From Daedaleopsis sinensis (lineage: Eukaryota > Basidiomycota > Agaricomycetes > Polyporales > Polyporaceae), in NCBI GenBank assembly GCA_033807695.1, contig CM066307.1, positions 4,238,391 to 4,302,390 on the forward strand: a stretch of 64,000 bases of DNA, in the 5' to 3' direction. Positions 1-13,466 of this stretch are shown piece by piece. Every line of letters begins with the position of its first letter. Position 1 is the first letter of the stretch. Made by a program: the position numbers and the translations under genes. Below the pieces are notes generated by a model. The model had not been told where the DNA came from, made no database searches, and saw nothing but the letters and a program-made list of their open reading frames with translations.

Positions 1-1
1 C

Positions 2-268
2 GGCGCCGGCGAGAAGGTCTTCGACATGTGGACCAAGGAGTTGTCCGGCCTAGGTGGAGAAATTAGATCAGATGACCCGGAAGAGGGCCATCCTGGCGCT
101 GATCTCAATCTTCTCGAGCGGACCTTGACGCAGGAGAACATGGCACAGATGGTGATCGTGTTCCTGGCCTATTCTACAGAAAGAGAAAAGGGAGACCGCT
201 TTCGACTCGCGCTGCAAAGCAAGCTTCCCGAGCTATACAAGCATTGTGTTTTTGAGTATCAGCTTTGA
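2..268 (+). CDS. 3' end of an unrecognised protein (partial)
   Basis: An open frame enters from the left edge in frame 2 and ends with TGA at 266-268, giving about 88 residues. The text looks like ordinary protein (mixed charged and hydrophobic residues, ending in VFEYQL), and codon use is GC-rich like the confident genes further right. No domain is recognisable in this tail and no splice sites are needed within it. The start lies outside the window or in an exon to the left. It could also be chance open sequence; I give it modest weight because the frame is open from the first base. Confidence 0.35.
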   Translation, partial: GAGEKVFDMWTKELSGLGGEIRSDDPEEGHPGADLNLLERTLTQENMAQMVIVFLAYSTEREKGDRFRLALQSKLPELYKHCVFEYQL

Positions 269-2945
269 CCCTGTCTTTATTTCAAGTACGTTTCCAAACA
301 CATATATCTTCTGCCTCACACTAATTATGAAAAAGTTGCAGCAGCATACAGTAGTACCCGACGCCTCAATCGGGACATCACGGCGCGTACGTGCAAAAGT
401 TTGTGGTTCTCCCGAACTACACTCTAGCTCCTCCCGGCTGTTATACTGAAGTATCTACACAGTGTACGTCTTCAATGGGTAGTCTACTCGAGCCGTTCAG
501 GCTGTTACATGCCCGGGAGCAGAGAGACGAGGCGCACTGTGTGAGATGGGAGAGTCGGACTGAAGTCGCCGAGATTACTGGGGTCGATGGCCCGGGTGTA
601 GTCATTGTATTGTCGCCGTGTCGTTTTCCTGCAGGTTATGCATGAACCGGAACCTCGGATCTCAGACCGGAGATCTGAGCGTACACAACCTCCCTCCTCC
701 GGAATGGCCGGGGACTACTGCCCACTCACTGGTCGAAACCTACGGTCACGGTCCTGCTACTGTCGGCTAGTCCACGTGCGCCCACAGCAGGCGCTGTGAA
801 GTTGTCGTGACCGTTTTCGATGACCACCCTCCGTCCTCCACTTGTCACTCACTCAATAACTCCCCTGGCACGTCTCACTGCGCTCCTGACGCTCTCCGAC
901 GTGGCTGCGTTGCCTGTCTCTCCTAGAATCGATCTTATCGCGCGTCCGAAGCTCTCCAATGTGAGGGCCTATATTCCCTCCATGCAACCATTTGTCGCTC
1001 CTCGACCTTTGGAGTAGATCTCGGAAGCCATCGCCAATACGCGGGAGGAAGACCGAACGTGCTGGTGTCCGTCCATGGTGCTGTCGAGCTCGGCTCAACT
1101 CAGTGGACACACATCTCCCTCGGTCCAGTCGCGTACTCCGCACACCACCCTTCCGCTGTCGTCAGTCTCAGCATCCTGCTCTGAAGACAGTTCCAAGTCA
1201 TTCTACGCGTTTGTGAGTGATGAATGCTATGTGGCCCGGGAGACGATTGCTTCACTACGAGCCTGGCGGAGAGATCAAGACGCAGGTGAGTGCACATGTC
1301 TCTGCGTCTTCCTTTCCTTCGCGATCGCTATGAGAGTGCCCGGCTGCTTCGTTGGTGTTCGCGATGCAGAAGTGGCCGTTTTCAGTACAACGCGGGGCGG
1401 CCTCTTCTGACCGCTCCTCCCACAGTCAGCGCAACGTAGTCTCCTGCTAGAGGTGCATGCGGGACGCTCGACCGCTCCGCTCGTGCCGCAAGGAGAACAG
1501 AGCACGGGCCAAAGAATCCCACGTGCTGCATATATGCAAGAGACGGAGAAAGCGGGAGTACACTCGATGAGGACGGCGACGCGACGTCTACTGCCTGTGT
1601 GCACGTTTACAAGGACAGTCCCGTATATTCTCTACCTCCCCGACAGTCAGCGCTCATCCCTCAGAACCTGGCGATTCAAATTTCGTCGCATGGCGCATAT
1701 GCTGGAGCCCAGCGACTATCGATCGGAAAGAGGGATCGCATACTGGTCGCTGGTGATGCTCGATCTGAAGGCCTGACGACCGAACCCTCCTGCACCTTCG
1801 TTCACGCACCGGTCCTCTCGTAGAGCCTCCAAGCTTTTGCGCTCGCGCGGACTTATTAATAGGTAAGATTTCTCTCACCTGCCCGTGTTCTCGCGCCACG
1901 CAGAAGTCGGCGGACTTGCTGCGGTAGGTGCCATAAGAGCGTCACCGCCTGCTTCGAAGACGTTGACGGTCGATACACCGTGTTGGGTAGCAGTGTCCAT
2001 CCACTCGCAGCAGCAGACTGTCTGCCTCAGTCGCGGGACCAACAACACTTCCGCATAACGGGAGTGGGGTGAGTCGCACGACTGACTCGGAGTACCACCG
2101 CGGGAGGCACAGATCAAGTTGCTTGGGACGTATTGACGCTGATACGTTCTCGACAATCAGTAACCACTGCGCCGTCAATCAGATAGATACGTACGCACGA
2201 GCTAGGTTAGCTCTTATGATGAAAAAAAGCAGCGGCCCAATAGCTTCGGTAGCAGAGCGCGTAGCAGGCCATGGCCCATGATGTTCGATTTGCTGTTGCA
2301 CTTCTGCCTCAGTCTCTCCGAGATTTCTCGAGATCATTTGAACATTCGGCTGACGAACAACCATCGTCATTATCGGCTCAAGCAGCTTCAATCCGCGGTG
2401 ATCGCGTGCAGCGTGGAGGGCTCAAGGTGTGGCGTGGATGCAATGAAATGAAGATACGCAGGGACTTCATCGCCTCCCCAGTTCGCATTGATGAGTCAGA
2501 AAGGCTCAAAGTGTGGCATTGACGTAATGAGGATAATCACAACGACTTTAAACAGTGTAAAAGTGTGCTAGGTGCGAGAAAACACAACGACTCACCTTCC
2601 GAGTCAGCGACTTGGCACACCGTGCACCTCGGAGTGCCTTCCTTGGAGGAGGGACGCGCGACGATGATCTACCGTCGTCCAGAGGACGCTGCTTCAGATC
2701 TATGCATCCCTATAACTTGCTGTGATTGTGCGTCGATCGAGCATAGGAAATGTTCGTGTGGGATAACCACCAGTGGGTCACGGTTCAAGTGGACGAAATT
2801 GAAGGGATAACTAACGCCCGGATATTGCCGTCCGTATTAACGCTCCGACCAAACGAACAGGACGTTCGGCGTCAAGAGTCTCTTCCTCCTCGAGCCTTCT
2901 CGCATTGACCGACAATCGTCGCTGGGACCTGTTTTGCATCCAGCA
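269..2945. other. Gene-poor stretch, no supported gene
   Basis: Only short overlapping frames (mostly under 110 codons) occur on both strands, with no recognisable domain and no consistent splice-site chain. I see no repeats of note. It may hold decayed sequence. Confidence 0.4.
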
Positions 2946-3194
2946 CTAACTTAATCCCACTGCACTACGAACGACTCTCTTCGCTGGCTCAAGGAGCGAG
3001 AGAACTTGCGGTTTATCCATCCCTTTCGAACGGCCCCCGAAAGTTCTCAGTAGTACACTCTCAAGCGGCTCCGAACTCCAGGATTCTGCATGACTCTCGC
3101 ATGCGCATCTATCTGTGCCGAATGCGATCGTCTTATATTCCGTTAACGTCTCCATGTCTTCACGAAAATCTCTGCTCTCCGGGATCGACTTCAC
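2946..3194 (-). repeat. Fragment related to sequence at 44.16-44.29 kb
   Basis: On the minus strand this stretch reads a short open frame ending GLS. Its 3' part (about 2960-3130) resembles plus-strand sequence at about 44160-44290: both share a CACAGATAGATGCG-like block and a run encoding PQVLSL followed by (L/V)EP. The two copies are in inverse orientation, and both lie outside the esterase inverted duplication, so they may mark its far ends. No function can be assigned; it looks like a decayed duplicated fragment. Confidence 0.35.
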
Positions 3195-3340
3195 GCTCCC
3201 GTCTCTTCATCGAGGTGGCAGGCAAGACGTAAGGCTGCGCACGCGACGATAACTTTGGCAAGTGGGTGATGTGATGGATGGACTCGATGGGTTGAGTTTG
3301 AAGCTAGTAACGGCTGGCCGGGCTTCCGGTAAGTCCATCC

Positions 3341-3480
3341 ATGTACATCCATGTCGTCCCCATGTACATCCCCATGTCGTCCCCATGTACATCCATGTCG
3401 TCCCCATGTACATCCCCATGTCGTCCCCATGTACATCCATGTCGTCCCGATGTACATCCATGTCGTCCCCATGTACATGC
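3341..3480. repeat. Minisatellite, alternating 21/23-bp units
   Basis: Six to seven tandem units begin near 3361, 3384, 3405, 3428, 3449 and 3470, so periods alternate between 23 and 21 bp. Each unit combines CATGTACATCC with ATGTCGTCCC; the longer form has two extra C. The array reads open in several frames, which produces spurious ORFs rich in MYIHVV or GTTW motifs. Confidence 0.9.
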
Positions 3481-3792
3481 CCCTTCGAATTCCGCACTCC
3501 ATCCGTGTCCCTGCCATCTTGTAGCTGCAGGACTTGCAATTGACCCAAGGGAAAACGAAAGCTCGCTCCAAATCTCTCGCGCTCCTCTTCCGGGCGATGC
3601 ATGCTTGGGGTCTAGCGGAGCACACGCGTGCGCTCTTCAGCTGCGGACAGGCCGTCACCCGTGTGCTATACTTCTCCCTCCTGTACTTGAACAAAATGCG
3701 ACAACACGCGACTCGTACACACTTCCCTTTTCGTCTTACTGTGAGTCGTTGTTATCCTAGTATCTACCAACCTCCCTTCCCTCTCTAGGGTA

Positions 3793-3867
3793 GGCTGAAA
3801 GTTCTTGTGAGGGGGGGGTGCAGATGACCCCCGTGGGAACGTCGGAGAATGAACGTGCCGACGGCAC
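3793..3867 (+). repeat. Left terminal inverted repeat
   Basis: Begins GGCTGAAAGTTCTTGTGAG, includes a run of eight G, and ends CCGACGGCAC. It matches the reverse complement of 4827-4900 with two mismatches and one indel. Confidence 0.85.
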
Positions 3868-3974
3868 CCTGCCAGAATGTATGAGACGCCGGTGGCGCGA
3901 CTCTTGGTGTCCTTCGTCCACGACGTCCTCATGCCTGTACTACCTCGTATACCCTCTATAATCCTATCTTAGAC

Positions 3975-4265
3975 ATGGCTAATGAGGTTTCCACCATCAC
4001 ATCTCAGAAACTTGCGGAGATCTTTTAGGAAAAGTGCGGCATCGTTGCCCCTCGCGACTTCCAGCTCGCGCACGGCCTCGACCTCATTCACGGCCGCGAT
4101 CTCTTCCTCGTCGCTGCACCTGGCTTCGGAAAAACTCTGGTCATGGCAGCACCTTTTCTAGCGGCGCAATATCTAGGCAGAAACGGCATCGGTATTGTGG
4201 TGGTCCCGACGAAAATACTCACGGAACAGCAGGTCTGGTCCAATCTCGTCGGACTCGAGGAATGA
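3975..4265 (+). pseudogene. Truncated DEAD/RecQ-type helicase N-terminus
   Basis: From the ATG at 3975 the frame reads MANEVSTITSQKLAEIF, then an in-frame TAG at 4026-4028, then continues in the same frame to TGA at 4263-4265. After the TAG come a Q-motif-like segment (RDFQLAHGLDLIHGRD), the Walker A loop APGFGKT, a helix AAPFLAAQYLG, and motif Ia-like VVVPTKIL. That order is the first quarter of the RecQ-like DEAD-box helicases common in basidiomycetes. Motif II and everything beyond it are absent. The in-frame stop and 3' truncation make it a relic. It lies wholly between the two inverted repeats, as if captured by that element. Helicase-like genes and relics are known near fungal chromosome ends. 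Confidence 0.8.
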
Positions 4266-4826
4266 GTCTGAGCCGTAGATACATACTGACTTACGTGAAT
4301 TCTAAACAGGCTGAGGCGTTTAAATCATACAACCTCTTGGCCTTGGCGATAAAAGTGCTGGAAGGCCCTGGGATGTCGGGCAGTCGTGCGTGAATCTCTG
4401 GCAGAGAATGCTGCGCTCCCGGGTGGTCCACAGCCTGAGCCTGATGCCAGGATGAGCTACCCCAGTGATGGGGGGAGCTCGAGCTTGGCAAACACTCCTG
4501 ATCCCGAGCCTAAAAGCAGTAGAATGTCAGCGTGGCATGAACTTGAGAACGTGAGATATTGAGCTCACTGTGAATGATGGACCGTCCCTCAGATCTGAGT
4601 CGTCGCTGCGGCTGTCCGAAGAGCTAGTTCCGAGCTGAGAATTGTAAGTACACGGATGGATTTCTCAAGCGGCTGGCACCCACTTCTGATGTCTCCGAGT
4701 GCGACGAAGCACTGACATTGTGAGCCTCACTCATGATTTGCGACCGGACGCGTCGAGGAGGAAGACAAGCGTCGATATGCACGCGTCGCGACGCGTGAAT
4801 AGACGCGGAAAGACTCGAAGGTGAAT
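4266..4826. other. Interior of the TIR element, no gene seen
   Basis: About 560 bases between the helicase relic and the right inverted repeat, with no recognisable coding sequence or continuation of the helicase. Confidence 0.5.
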
Positions 4827-4900
4827 GTGCCGTCGGCATGTTCATTCTCCGACGTTCCCACGGGGGTCATCTGCACCCCCCCTCACAAGAACTTCCAGCC
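4827..4900 (-). repeat. Right terminal inverted repeat
   Basis: Reverse complement of 3793-3867 with two mismatches and one base fewer in the homopolymer run. It ends ACTTCCAGCC at 4900. Confidence 0.85.
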
Positions 4901-6122
4901 TCTATTCTGTAGGAACGACTGTCTTCCGGGTTCAGAACTAGAGGCTGGTCTACGAGCCTACTCTAGGGCGCTATCCTCGCTATCAGCCTGTGGCGCTTAG
5001 GCACGACGCTCCTCAAGACTGATTCCTCTTTCATTTCGTTCTGCCGAAGCCTTTACGGAAGCTCGCGATCGAGAGCGGCTACTTGTGGCCAGTAGTCCCG
5101 ATTGGATTGCCCGTTCCTACAACAACATTGTCAATGTAGCGTGGATTAGCGAGCCTCGTATTTACAGGCATGTGAGTCATTCTGCACGGACGCTCCTTGA
5201 CATGGCTGTAGGCTCACTAATGATCTACATGTAGCATATTCGCATTCCTAGGTAAGGTCACAGCCTGCCAAACCGCCCGCCGGAGCTGCACCTACAGCGA
5301 CTAACGGGGGGTCAGCCATTTCCGGAACTCAATATCATGGTTCCTCGCCGCTGGACCCACCAGACGGGGAAGACTGAGATCGAGGCGGACGAGGCTCGTA
5401 CTTGTCCAAAGCTTGTTTTTCGCTTTAAGACAGCACGGATGCAAGGTGGCGGTGCGCCATCGTGGACCCCGCCGAGCTTCATAATACGACTCACGTACGG
5501 GCGGTCTGCCTCGGCATAAGTCAACTGGGTGAGTCTGTATCTGCTCCGGTCTTGTCTCTGTTTGCCTCGATACCCGCTGTATGCTGACAGTTTGTCTAGC
5601 AGTCCTCAGTAGTATGTGCACTATGTGCGTGGCAGTCTGTGGTGACAACCTCCCGGGAGCCCCCAGCTTGCGGGAAACGGTTCTAACCTCTTCCTCGCTA
5701 CAGTCCTTCGGACATAACTTCGCACTGTATTTTGATAATCATGATGCCCTGCAGCCGCGTCCGATCAGGCTGCGAAAATGGCGCAACGCTCGACGGTCGG
5801 ATCCTCATTCGCACACGTTTGCCGCTCTTAGATCCTGGATTCCCCAAGCTCCCCAACGTCTTTGTCTCGCATACAGTGATACACGGCGTCGCGAAACACC
5901 CCATGAGCGTCATCATGTCGGCCCAACGGGCATGAAGTACATCCGGAAGCCGGATGGTGCTCGCTAGAGCCTCGCAATATGGAGTGAGTAGGTCGGTCCT
6001 CCTCACCGATTGGCATATACTCATGACACCGCTGACACTCCGACACCGAGATACGCTACAGACTACCTTCCTGATCTATGCGACGGGACTTACTACCGCT
6101 GCCGCCGACGCTCGTGGAGACT

Positions 6123-6128
6123 TTATAA
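6123..6128 (+). promoter_or_regulatory. TATA-like box of esterase copy 1
   Basis: TTATAA lies about 70 bases before the ATG at 6197. The inverse esterase copy keeps the same box at the same spacing within otherwise diverged flank, which favours a real core promoter element. Confidence 0.4.
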
Positions 6129-6196
6129 CGGCCAGAACTCAATCGGAATCCCTCACACCGACCGACCACACGACCACCAAACACCGAGCACCGAAC

Positions 6197-8416
<2,220 letters not shown>

Positions 8417-8470
8417 GGACGGACGTCGCTCTTGTCAGTGACGCTAGTGGGTCCGGTTCTTGAGGACTCT

Positions 8471-8829
8471 ACATTAGCTTCCACATATTAGGTCGACTGC
8501 TTAAGGGCGCAGAGATCGGTAATAAATACTAATAATCATCACGTTCATTGCTGTTCGCACACCTCATCTTCGTATGAGAGCCACTCTGATGGGCCGTCGA
8601 TTCGGCCCATGATCCGCTCGCGGCCGTCGTGGTTTAAGTCGGGCGAGCGCGGTATGTGCGAAACACGGAATGTTGTACTTCATGGCGGCAAGACGGAACA
8701 CACAGCGAGCACAGGGAACAGAGTGCCATGTTCAGGTGCGCCAGAGAATACGAACGACACATGCCATTGATCCCCATTTGAGTATCTGGCGACGAATCAC
8801 AGCACCTGGATGCGCTCGGGAAACTCAAG
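8471..8829. other. Spacer, no gene seen
   Basis: About 360 bases between the end of the esterase block and the next coding sequence; no recognisable feature. Confidence 0.4.
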
Positions 8830-9525
8830 CTAGTCTACGTCCGGTCGTGCGGCCTCCCGCTGGAATCTGGTGGGGACTCTGAACAGGACGTCCCTGTGCC
8901 CCTCCCGCCTCAGCAAGTACTTCCCCCCGTCTCGCAGCAGGAACTTCTCCTCTCCGGGCACCGGAGCCCTGTCAGCCCCCGGCCTCCTGGCCCAGGTGAA
9001 GCTCTCCTCCATCGAGTATATCCGCATGCCCGGCCCGTGCATCATGAACGAGCTAGCGGTAAGGTAGAGCTCGAACGCGAATGGCGAGTTGACGGGCTCG
9101 CCGGTCGCGGTGTGCACGAAGTCCATGCAGTACTCCGCGAAGTTGGGGAGCGCTCCTGGGAAGAGCCGGATGGAGTACGTGCTCTGCGGGATCGGGCGGA
9201 TGTACACCCCAGGCGTGTTCGGGTCGCGCGGTTTTTGCTGCAGCGAACTTCCCGTCCAGCCACGCGTAGATGCCCTCCTCCGGCCCTTGGTATTCCGAGC
9301 CTCCGGTTCCAGCTATGAGGGTATCGAAGTCGTTGCGCGGGGTGAAGCTGGGGTATCTCTCTCTGCACTTCTCGATAAGCAGTGTTCGCATCGTGCCTGT
9401 GACTTGGCGGATGATAGGAATGATGAGTGTAGTATAATTCTCGTCACCACGGTCCGGGGAGGACGCCACTGGCGAAGGCGACGTCGACTTTGGTTGGGTG
9501 GGCGGCGAGTTGCTGCTGCGTGACA
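8830..9525 (-). pseudogene. Unrecognised protein gene with a frameshift
   Basis: Two open stretches on the minus strand join across a frame change, not an intron. The upstream part (about 9520 to 9235) contains NYTTLIIPIIRQVTGT and ends EEGIYAWLDGKFAAAK. The downstream part (about 9235 to 8830) continues PRDPNTPGVYIRPIPQ and ends RPDVD at a TAG. The switch falls in an A5 run with no room for an intron. A first exon reading MSSKSVKAEVVK followed by GTGAGT lies near 9665-9700, but I could not find an acceptor that joins it in phase. I do not recognise the family. The frameshift may be real decay or a homopolymer sequencing error. Confidence 0.5.
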
Positions 9526-9700
9526 GAGCGGATTCCGATTACGCTTGGGGTCGTGTGCTCTTGTCGTAAGGACTATGTCTGAGTTTGTTACTCTGTGCGT
9601 TGAGGACGTAACCATCAGCACACGAGCCTCTGTAAGACTACAGGTGGCAGTTACGCGAACTCACCTTGACCACCTCTGCCTTGACCGATTTAGAAGACAT

Positions 9701-11705
9701 GTTGATGAATGATGAGTGAGTAGAAGGAGTTGAGTGGAGCCGGGTCGAAGCAGTAGTTGCTGGTAGTGGTCGACGATTCCGAGTGTTGACGTTGAACTAG
9801 GCTATATATCCCGGCGCCAACCTCAATCAATTAGCGCTGTCGCCTTTGCTCTTTATTGTACTCTTTCCCGGTCGCTCATCAAGAGAGGTATGCAGTCTTG
9901 ATTGACACTACGCACATGAAAGAAACGTGTCTACTCCAAATGTGGGCATATACACTAAGCCATAAGGACTATTGACAGCGCGCGAAGTAAGGTACGTACT
10001 GCTCAATGTTTTGTCTAGTACGTCTCGCTCTGCTTCAAAGGACGTTGAACGAGCAGACCTCGAGATCTGTATTACAGCTCGACACGCTGAGCGTGGTATC
10101 AAGCTGGACCCGCCAGAAGTATGGCATGAGAATGAACTTGAAAGAATGTTCGAGCGGGATGACCGACGATGGTCGCTACAATCGGCTGAGTCAATAGGTC
10201 GTGTTGACGCGGTAGACATCATGTTCAGCTGCAAACATTCGGCGGGAGAGAAGGACTGAGGAGACTCGTACCGGCGGCGACAACGCTCTGGCGCGTGGGG
10301 CTGTCGCACGGGTATGCCATGGCGTCCATGTTGCTTCAAAGGGATTCGCGCGTGTCGCCGTGTCGACCGTGACGTTGGGCAACTACTCTGAGTACTTGAG
10401 TACTCTGCAGCGACTTCAATTTCCTTAGATCGCAGCGGACTCCGACGACCGAGTGGCCGTCTGGCCTGAAGAGCCTGAGCACACGAGAGTCGCCCATGTA
10501 CAGGCTGAGTCGACGATCGGAGTCGGAGGTGGGTAAAAACAAGATGAGCTGTGTATCGCATGACCATGCTATGGCGTGTCCGACAGAACGGCAGTTCTGA
10601 GCTACGACAGAAGACGCAGGACGTGGGCAGCGCGGAGAACCAGACACCCCGGCCCAACCTCGGTGCAGTTGCGCGGATAGGAGTGTTTGCGCGTCCAATC
10701 TTGTATGCGACAGTAAGACGGAAAAGGGGTGGCCAGGGGGGACAAGAGACGCAACGTACCCTACGTGCTCCTCCAATCGTAGTCCTCAAGCCATGGGCAT
10801 CATCTGGGGTCACCGTGATGGACATGGTCCGCGGACTCAGTCAGTCGTAGCCCAGTGTCCCAAAGTCCGCCGTCTGAGCAGCGATTAACTTGACTGTCGG
10901 CAGTAGACGAGTATCACCGTAGTCAAGCTCGATGGATGCGTTGTAGGCGTGCGATTCCAAGACCAGTGATGTACGAATCGTCGAGACCAATTGTGGAGGG
11001 AGGAGACAAGGTGTCATTGAAATAGGCGCCGGTTACTCTGCTTGCTTCGTACGCTCACCGTGATCGGCCATTGACTCGATAAATCCGACACTGTCTGTCG
11101 TCTCTTCCTGACTCTGGACCAAGCTCGATTTTCCCCCTCCTCTTGCTAGATGCGGAAGAAAGCCTCTCAAGGTCCTAGATATCCCAGGAGTCCCAACCGG
11201 CATTGAAAACGACGCTCTTTCTCAGTCCGGCCTATGACCGTTATCTGCACCATTGTGCACAGCAGAAATTTAGCCGCTAATTGAGGACGACCACTCCAGT
11301 CTGCCAATACAAGCAGGATCTCCGAACTACTGCAATATACGGTACGTCACCAGAACCTCTACATGTTGCTTTCATGCCAAAGTACTTACCTCCTCCCACT
11401 CTCTGGGCACCCGATCCCGGGCCCTTCAGGTTGTCGCTGTCCCTTAGAAGTCTACCTCCACTACTAGCCTCGCATCAAGTATCAAGCTGAGCTCGGCACG
11501 TTCTAGTCAAAGAATAGCTTCGTGTGACGAAGGATCAACAGGAAGGTAGACGATAGAGTCTGATACTGGTACGTACTCCGCGTTGTCTCCGCCTCTACCT
11601 TACTACCACGGTCGCCGAACGAGCGGCGGGTCTTAGACTGCTAAGTCATGACTCAGACTCAGAAGTGATCGCATTAGGTGTCATACAGCTACTTTTACTC
11701 TGTGG
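9701..11705. other. No confidently supported gene
   Basis: About 2 kb. The plus-strand stretch 10048-10259 (VERADLEICITARHAERGIK and onward) and the minus-strand stretch 10336-10776 look slightly protein-like, and a 305-codon minus frame overlaps both. None shows a domain or splice chain. It may contain gene relics. Confidence 0.3.
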
Positions 11706-12811
11706 TTATGCTCGCAGATCACTGCGACCCCAATTCGGAAGCTTCGCCGACGGCACGCCCGCAGTCGCCGGCAACGCCTTCCACGCCTCCGTGCGCAACG
11801 CATTGTACTGCTCGTACGTCGCCGCCATACATGCCCTACAGCAGCGCATCTCCTCCATTGCACACGGGTCCACGAACCGGGGCCCATGGATGTAGCGCAG
11901 AAACGCGTCGCTGAGCACGTCCCCCGTGAGCACGTCCCGCACCGCCTCGCCGCCGTCTTGGGTCAGCTCCGGGAAGCGCACGAAGGCGGAGATGAACTTC
12001 ATGCAGCTCTTGGTGGGGCGGACGCAGGCGGGGGACGTCGTGAACGACGCGAGCCGCTCGACCAATGTGGCCCCCCACACCCGCAGCCGGGCCTGAGCGC
12101 GCTGGACGAGCGCGGTGTCGCTCGGGGAGAGCGTCTCGGGCGTGAGGCCCGCGCGCAGCCCGCCGACGCTCAGCACGTGCGTCTGGACTTGGCAGCACGC
12201 GTAGAACGCGGCGGGGAGCAGCGCTGGGGCGCCGTAGCGGTCACCGAGGGCGCGGAGCAGGTTGTATGCCTGGAAGACGTCGGTCTCCTCGAAGGCGTGG
12301 CTGCGCCGATACTCGTCGCGTGTGTCCCAGGCGGAGAGTGTGCTTGGGAAGATGTGCTTCAGCCGTGCGATCACCTCCAGCCCCAGGTGGACGATGTCGT
12401 ACTTGGCAGCCATGCGGAGATAAGCGGCGAGCACCTCGAACGGGGTCTCGTCTCCGATAGACCTGCCAAGGTGTACGGTAGTAGGTTAGTACATGCGCCC
12501 CGGGTATGACTCGGTTGTGCCGCTTACTGTTTGCCGTAGACGAGAAGAAGAAAGTGAGTGAGATCGTACGCAGTGTCGAAGAGTTGGACGGCGCATAGCT
12601 TGGCTCCAGGTCCAACGATGGCAGTCTGCGAAGGGCTACTGGCGATCATTCTGTCGAGAAGATGGGGGTCGAAGCGCTCGAAAATGTTCCTGTGCACAGG
12701 AAACGTTTGCCACTTGTTTTCGGAGAGCAGGACATCTGGTACACCAGGAACTTCAAGTAAGGCGGTACGGTGTAGTATACTCTGCGCGTTATAGAGATCA
12801 TGGTTGCTCAT
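11706..12811 (-). CDS. BTB/POZ domain protein (BTB copy 1)
   Basis: Two exons (12811-12528 and 12462-11706) flank a 65-bp GT-AG intron. The first exon carries the BTB fold: VLLSENKWQTFPVHRNIF, FDPHLLDRMIASS and LFDTAYDLTHFLLLVYGKQ. The second continues SIGDETPFEVLAAYLRMAAKYD, FPSTLSAWDTRDEYRR and a C-terminal part with paired cysteines (RCCRACMAATYEQYNALR). This architecture is typical of the expanded, uncharacterised BTB family of Agaricomycetes; BTB domains mediate dimerisation or cullin-3 binding, but the role here is unknown. I chose the ATG at 12811 (MSNHDLYNAQ); an upstream in-frame ATG at 12931 would add 40 residues. Paralogues lie at 13.5, 34.7 and 39.2 kb. Confidence 0.85.
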
Positions 12812-13466
12812 GACGAGTTGTAATGGGAGAGGTGCGGTATCAGGCTGTTGGACGAACTTAACGTCAATGTTGCGACTCGGAGCAATCGCGAAGAAAATGA
12901 TGGTCGACGAACCGTTTGGAAAAACTGCCACTGCGCTTGAAGGTTATCAGGGGAGGATGCGGCGTGTGGTCCGTCGGTGAGCACCGTCTGCTATATATAT
13001 TAGTGTGGTACAATGCGCTTACCACATACAAGACCCATTTGCGAACTGTGAATGTCGAGTGCCGCCTTGGAAGGGCATGCGAGCGTGACCCAGTGTCGCC
13101 GGGAGAAACAAACTCATGTTTGATCTGACCAAACTGATTGTGCAGTCCATTGACGGATAGAAGAGTTCTTGCCTTCATTAGAGGCTGGAGTCCGCGCATT
13201 GACAATCGCAGACGTCTTGGAAATGTAGGACCACTCAGGATACCCGTCAACGGAAACGAGGCTCAAAGGGAATAAACGACATACGTACCAATTGAGGCCC
13301 GAAGAGACACATCAGCCTAGTATGTTTGTATATCCATGATTCCGAGTCTGAGTTCAGAGTCTGCTAGGGCCACGACAGAGCCCCAAGCTTGCAGCCTCAG
13401 GCTGTGCAGGACACGTCCATTGAGACACTACTCAGCCATTAGATGCCACCCCGACGCCGACGCCGT
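12812..13466. other. Spacer between two BTB genes
   Basis: Apart from the possible 40-codon N-terminal extension of BTB copy 1, I see nothing recognisable in this stretch. Confidence 0.4.

Larger units (their letters stand above)
3793..4900. mobile_element. 1.1-kb element with 75-bp terminal inverted repeats
   Basis: Two near-perfect inverted copies of a 75-bp sequence bound this 1108-bp interval: 3793-3867, and 4827-4900 in reverse complement. They differ by two substitutions and one base in a G run (8 against 7). Inside are the start of a DEAD-box helicase (3975-4265) and about 560 bases with no recognisable gene. There is no transposase, so if mobile it would be non-autonomous. I could not define a clean target-site duplication: the left flank ends GGGTA and the right flank begins TCTATT. 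A simple local inverted duplication is the alternative. Confidence 0.6.

Noticed and set aside
3341..3480. CRISPR-like array
   Set aside because: Units are contiguous with no unique spacers, and the DNA is eukaryotic; it is a minisatellite.
9908..10825. 305-codon minus frame
   Set aside because: Arg/Ser-rich composition, no domain, and it overlaps other equally plausible frames on both strands.
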